A stretch of 9,523 nucleotides of DNA. Source: Actinomycetota bacterium (GTDB lineage: Bacteria; Actinomycetota; Humimicrobiia; Humimicrobiales; Humimicrobiaceae). Shown here piece after piece: positions 7,452 to 9,523 of this stretch; positions within the stretch are counted from its first letter, which is position 1; every line of letters begins with the position of its first letter. The stretch lies in contig JAFGMJ010000081.1 in the NCBI GenBank assembly GCA_016927635.1, positions 1 through 9,523 on the forward strand, read 5' to 3'. A model generated the notes under the pieces. The model was not told where the DNA came from, searched no databases, and saw nothing but the letters and a program-made list of their open reading frames with translations. The translations under genes and the position numbers were made by a program.

Positions 7452-8130
7452 ATTTCATCAATTTCTCCTTAAATTTTTCATCTCTTTTATTTAATTCTTC
7501 CATTTCTGTTAAAGACTGGTCTTTTTTAATATTTCCAATATCTTTAAGCTTTAATATGTTAAAAATATATCTGGCAAGAAGATCGACCTCAATATTTACA
7601 GAGTCCCCGGCTTTTTTAAATTTTAAAGTGGTGAATTCATAAGTGTGCGGTATTATCGATACGGTAAAATCATTTTTTTTGGTTTGGGCAATTGTAAGGC
7701 TTATGCCGTCGATACAGACAGAACCCTTTGCGGCAATATAAATTTGCAACTCTTCAGGAGCCCTGAACTTGAGCATGTAATCGTCTCCCGATCTTAAAAT
7801 ACCTGTTATTTCAGTAATACCGTCAATATGGCCTGAGACAAAATGGCCGCCAAACCTGTCAGAGGCCTTAAGCGCCTCCTCAAGATTTACGGCATCCCCG
7901 GACTTTGCAAACTTAAAGGTTGTTGTGGATACTGTAACTTCAGACAGGTCTGCAATGAAACTGTCAGGCCTGATATCCCTTGCAGTAAGGCAACAGCCAT
8001 TTACGGCAACAGAGTCACCTATATTTAAACCGGGCATTATCTCCCTGCATTTTATCTCAAGGATTTTGCTTTTATTGCCTTCAATTATGTTTTTTATTTT
8101 TCCGACTTCTTTTACTATTCCTGTAAACAT
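7435..8130 (-). CDS. ribE: Riboflavin synthase, alpha subunit
   Basis: The enzyme dismutates two 6,7-dimethyl-8-ribityllumazine molecules to riboflavin and the ribitylaminouracil. It normally acts as a homotrimer associated with lumazine synthase. The 231-residue protein starts with the invariant MFTGIV and contains two tandem lumazine-binding barrels. The first (1 to about 95) has GDSVAVNGCCLT (38-49). The second (about 96-195) starts with GGHFVSGHIDG and has GSVCIDGISLTI. A charged helical tail of about 35 residues after RYIFNIL extends beyond the usual 200-215 residue family length. The end of this tail overlaps the start of ribBA. A purine-rich GCAGGGAG lies 10 bases before the ATG. ribD ends 23 bases upstream. 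Some databases call this gene ribC (Bacillus ribB). The assignment is secure. Confidence 0.96.
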   Translation of the reverse strand: MFTGIVKEVGKIKNIIEGNKSKILEIKCREIMPGLNIGDSVAVNGCCLTARDIRPDSFIADLSEVTVSTTTFKFAKSGDAVNLEEALKASDRFGGHFVSGHIDGITEITGILRSGDDYMLKFRAPEELQIYIAAKGSVCIDGISLTIAQTKKNDFTVSIIPHTYEFTTLKFKKAGDSVNIEVDLLARYIFNILKLKDIGNIKKDQSLTEMEELNKRDEKFKEKLMKYGFCK

Positions 8131-8153
8131 ATTTTTTAAACTCCCTGCACTAT

Positions 8154-9344
8154 TTATAATTTATGACCTTCAGGGTAAGCTGTAATTAATAAATCATCGC
8201 CTGTTTTTTTTACATCATATATATTAAGCCTGTAAGTATGATTTACATTTTTTATATTCAGTTCAGAAAACATTCCATAGCTGCCGCTGCCGCCTATTAT
8301 TTTCGGCGCCATGAATATAAAGTACTTATCTATAAGATTATTTTTTAAAAATGATGTTAGCAGGTTACGGCCAGCCTCCAGCATAACTGACGTTATTGTG
8401 TAATCATCATAAAGTGATTTTAAAATGTATTCCAAATCAAGGCCTGCAGGAGCCGTTTTTATTATAATTCCTTGATTTTCAAGAAATTTTATTTTACCTT
8501 TAAAGGCGGTTGTTTTTTTATTTGTTTCTGAAGTAAAAATAATAGTATTTACTGTAGCGGCTGTTTGTACAATCCTGGAATATTTACTAATCTTAAGGCC
8601 GGAATCAAGTATAACGCGATAAAATCTTTTTCCACAAAGCATCTTTGGTTTTTCAGTTAAAATATCCCTGGGATAAAGAAGGGGATTATCTGCCACAATG
8701 GTATTTATGCCTGTTAAAACACAGTCATGTTCATATCTTAATTTTTGCACCATTTTTCTTGATTGCACCCCTGTTATCCATTTTGAATGCCCGTTTCCAG
8801 CAGCAGTTTTGCCATCAATGCTGGCCGCTATTTTGGCAGTTAAAAAAGGCATTCGTTTTGAGATATGTTTAAAAAATATCTCGTTTAAAAGTTTTGCATG
8901 TTTTTCATAAAGACCTGTTCTGGTATTTATACCGTTTTTTTGAAGCTCTGCTATGCCATTTCCTGAAACTTTTGGATTTGGGTCTTTTACTGCTATTATC
9001 ACTTCTTTAATTTTACTCTCAATTATGGCTTTTGTGCATGGAGGCGTCTTTCCATAAAAAGAGCAGGGCTCAAGCGTAACATACATTTTTGCGCCCTTTA
9101 GCAGCTCTCTTTCTCTGCACAGATTTATCGCTTCCACTTCAGCATGAGCAAGACCTGCTTTTTTATGATAGCCCGACGATATTATTTTTCCATCTCTCAC
9201 TATAACAGCTCCGACCATTGGGTTTGGGCTTGTCATTCCTGCAGCTCTTGAAGCAAGGCGCAACGCAGTCCTCATGAACTTTTTATCATCATTGCTAAAA
9301 TCTTTATTGATATTTTTTTTATCCATTGTTTTAAAATTTTTCAC
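8154..9344 (-). CDS. ribD: Bifunctional riboflavin biosynthesis deaminase/reductase
   Basis: RibD deaminates the pyrimidine made by GTP cyclohydrolase II and then reduces its ribosyl side chain with NADPH. The 396-residue protein has both domains. The deaminase (about 20-160) has its zinc site at HAEVEA (His67, catalytic Glu69) and LEPCSFYGKTPPC (Cys94, Cys103). The reductase (about 164-390) has FLTAKIAASIDGKTA, GINTIVADNP and APKIIGGSG. MLEAG replaces the commoner VEGG, a mild change. The GTG at 9344 is one possible start. An ATG at 9326, six codons in, is equally plausible because neither has a well-placed ribosome binding site; GGUGA lies 14 bases before that ATG. Conservation begins only near residue 20, so it does not decide. 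This is the first gene of the rib operon, behind a structured leader and promoter at 9354-9503. Confidence 0.95.
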   Translation of the reverse strand: MKNFKTMDKKNINKDFSNDDKKFMRTALRLASRAAGMTSPNPMVGAVIVRDGKIISSGYHKKAGLAHAEVEAINLCRERELLKGAKMYVTLEPCSFYGKTPPCTKAIIESKIKEVIIAVKDPNPKVSGNGIAELQKNGINTRTGLYEKHAKLLNEIFFKHISKRMPFLTAKIAASIDGKTAAGNGHSKWITGVQSRKMVQKLRYEHDCVLTGINTIVADNPLLYPRDILTEKPKMLCGKRFYRVILDSGLKISKYSRIVQTAATVNTIIFTSETNKKTTAFKGKIKFLENQGIIIKTAPAGLDLEYILKSLYDDYTITSVMLEAGRNLLTSFLKNNLIDKYFIFMAPKIIGGSGSYGMFSELNIKNVNHTYRLNIYDVKKTGDDLLITAYPEGHKL

Positions 9345-9379
9345 CAGCTACAGTACGGCTGTTTGTGCTAAAAGCTTTT

Positions 9380-9415
9380 AAAAAATAGAAAAGCCATGGA
9401 CAAAATCCATGGCTT
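9380..9415 (-). terminator. Rho-independent terminator-like hairpin in the ribD leader (candidate attenuator)
   Basis: AAGCCATGGA (9391-9400 on +) and TCCATGGCTT (9406-9415) form a perfect 10-bp stem with a 5-base loop. Read on the - strand the stem is followed directly by UUCUAUUUUUU (9390-9380). On the + strand no T-run follows, so it works for leftward transcription. It sits between a good promoter and ribD, so it would either attenuate the rib operon or end a gene arriving from beyond the right edge. Confidence 0.65.
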
Positions 9416-9416
9416 A

Positions 9417-9448
9417 AAATAATCTTCATTTTTTTAAGAAATAATCTT
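9417..9448. repeat. Ten-base direct repeat spaced by 22 bp
   Basis: AAATAATCTT occurs at 9417-9426 and again at 9439-9448, a start-to-start distance of 22 bases or about two helical turns. Both copies lie just downstream of the predicted rib transcription start. The spacing would suit two protein-binding half-sites, or the copies may be elements of the leader RNA. The low complexity of the region makes chance possible. Confidence 0.4.
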
Positions 9449-9474
9449 TAAAACAGCCGCAGAAATTTGAAATC

Positions 9475-9503
9475 TTTATATTTTTTTACAATAAGCTTGT
9501 AAA
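9475..9503 (-). promoter_or_regulatory. Predicted sigma70-type promoter of the rib operon
   Basis: On the - strand, TTTACA (9503-9498) and TATAAA (9480-9475) are separated by exactly 17 bases. Each box matches the consensus at 5 of 6 positions. A start would fall near 9468, giving a leader of about 125 bases before ribD. AT-rich DNA makes chance matches easy, but this is the best-formed promoter I see in the window, and it stands where one is needed. Confidence 0.6.
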
Positions 9504-9504
9504 A
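9484..9504. repeat. Perfect inverted repeat over the rib promoter -35 box (possible operator)
   Basis: TTTTACAA (9484-9491) and TTGTAAAA (9497-9504) form a perfect 8-bp dyad with a 5-base centre. It covers the predicted -35 box and part of the spacer. The position suits a dimeric repressor. Because the promoter start lies downstream, the dyad would not be in the rib transcript, so a DNA role is more likely than an RNA hairpin. No regulator gene is seen in the window. Confidence 0.4.
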
Positions 9505-9523
9505 TTTTAAAAAAATCCTTTTA

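Larger units (their letters stand above)
9354..9461 (-). promoter_or_regulatory. Candidate structured 5' leader RNA of the rib operon (not an FMN riboswitch)
   Basis: On the - strand, CGGCUGUUU (9459-9451) is perfectly complementary to AAACAGCCG (9364-9356). A G-U and a U-A pair extend the stem to 11 bp. The stem encloses a terminator-like hairpin at 9391-9415. The 5' arm lies about 10 bases after the predicted transcription start, and the 3' arm lies 12 bases before the GTG of ribD. None of the conserved FMN-riboswitch (RFN) blocks can be recognised. A regulatory role is inferred from position and pairing. The repeat could instead be the ends of a small inserted element, though no target duplication is clear. 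Confidence 0.45.

Noticed and set aside
9345..9523. FMN riboswitch upstream of ribD
   Set aside because: The conserved GC-rich RFN blocks are not found. The segment is mostly A/T outside the two stems described.

Overview
The window is AT-rich bacterial DNA, with many ATA, AGA and AGG codons and A/T-biased third positions. Shine-Dalgarno sites of the GGAGG type precede several genes. This fits a low-GC, probably uncultured bacterium, either Firmicutes-like or another deep low-GC lineage. The sequence alone does not fix the phylum. I see no mobile elements, tRNA, rRNA or CRISPR.

Region 1 (about 170-2544, + strand) holds two metabolic genes. The first is a bicupin related to type I phosphomannose isomerase. 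The second is a Gfo/Idh/MocA-family NAD(P)-dependent oxidoreductase 46 bases downstream. They look like part of a carbohydrate or polyol catabolic operon whose substrate cannot be read from the sequence.

Region 2 (2735-5556, + strand) is a signalling pair. A soluble PAS hybrid histidine kinase is followed after 15 bases by a receiver-GGDEF diguanylate cyclase with an intact GGEEF site and an RxxD inhibitory site. The kinase seems to start at an AUU codon behind a strong ribosome binding site, because the first in-frame ATG would cut its PAS domain in half.

Region 3 (5678-9503, - strand, convergent with region 2) is a riboflavin operon, ribD-ribE-ribBA-ribH, transcribed right to left. It encodes the route from GTP and ribulose 5-phosphate to riboflavin, apart from the dephosphorylation step. 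Two points stand out. The DHBP synthase half of RibBA has lost several normally invariant active-site residues. The leader upstream of ribD has no recognisable FMN riboswitch. Instead it has a good sigma70-type promoter, a perfect dyad over the -35 box, a 22-bp-spaced direct repeat, and a long-range stem enclosing a terminator-like hairpin. This leader is the best candidate here for an undescribed regulatory element.
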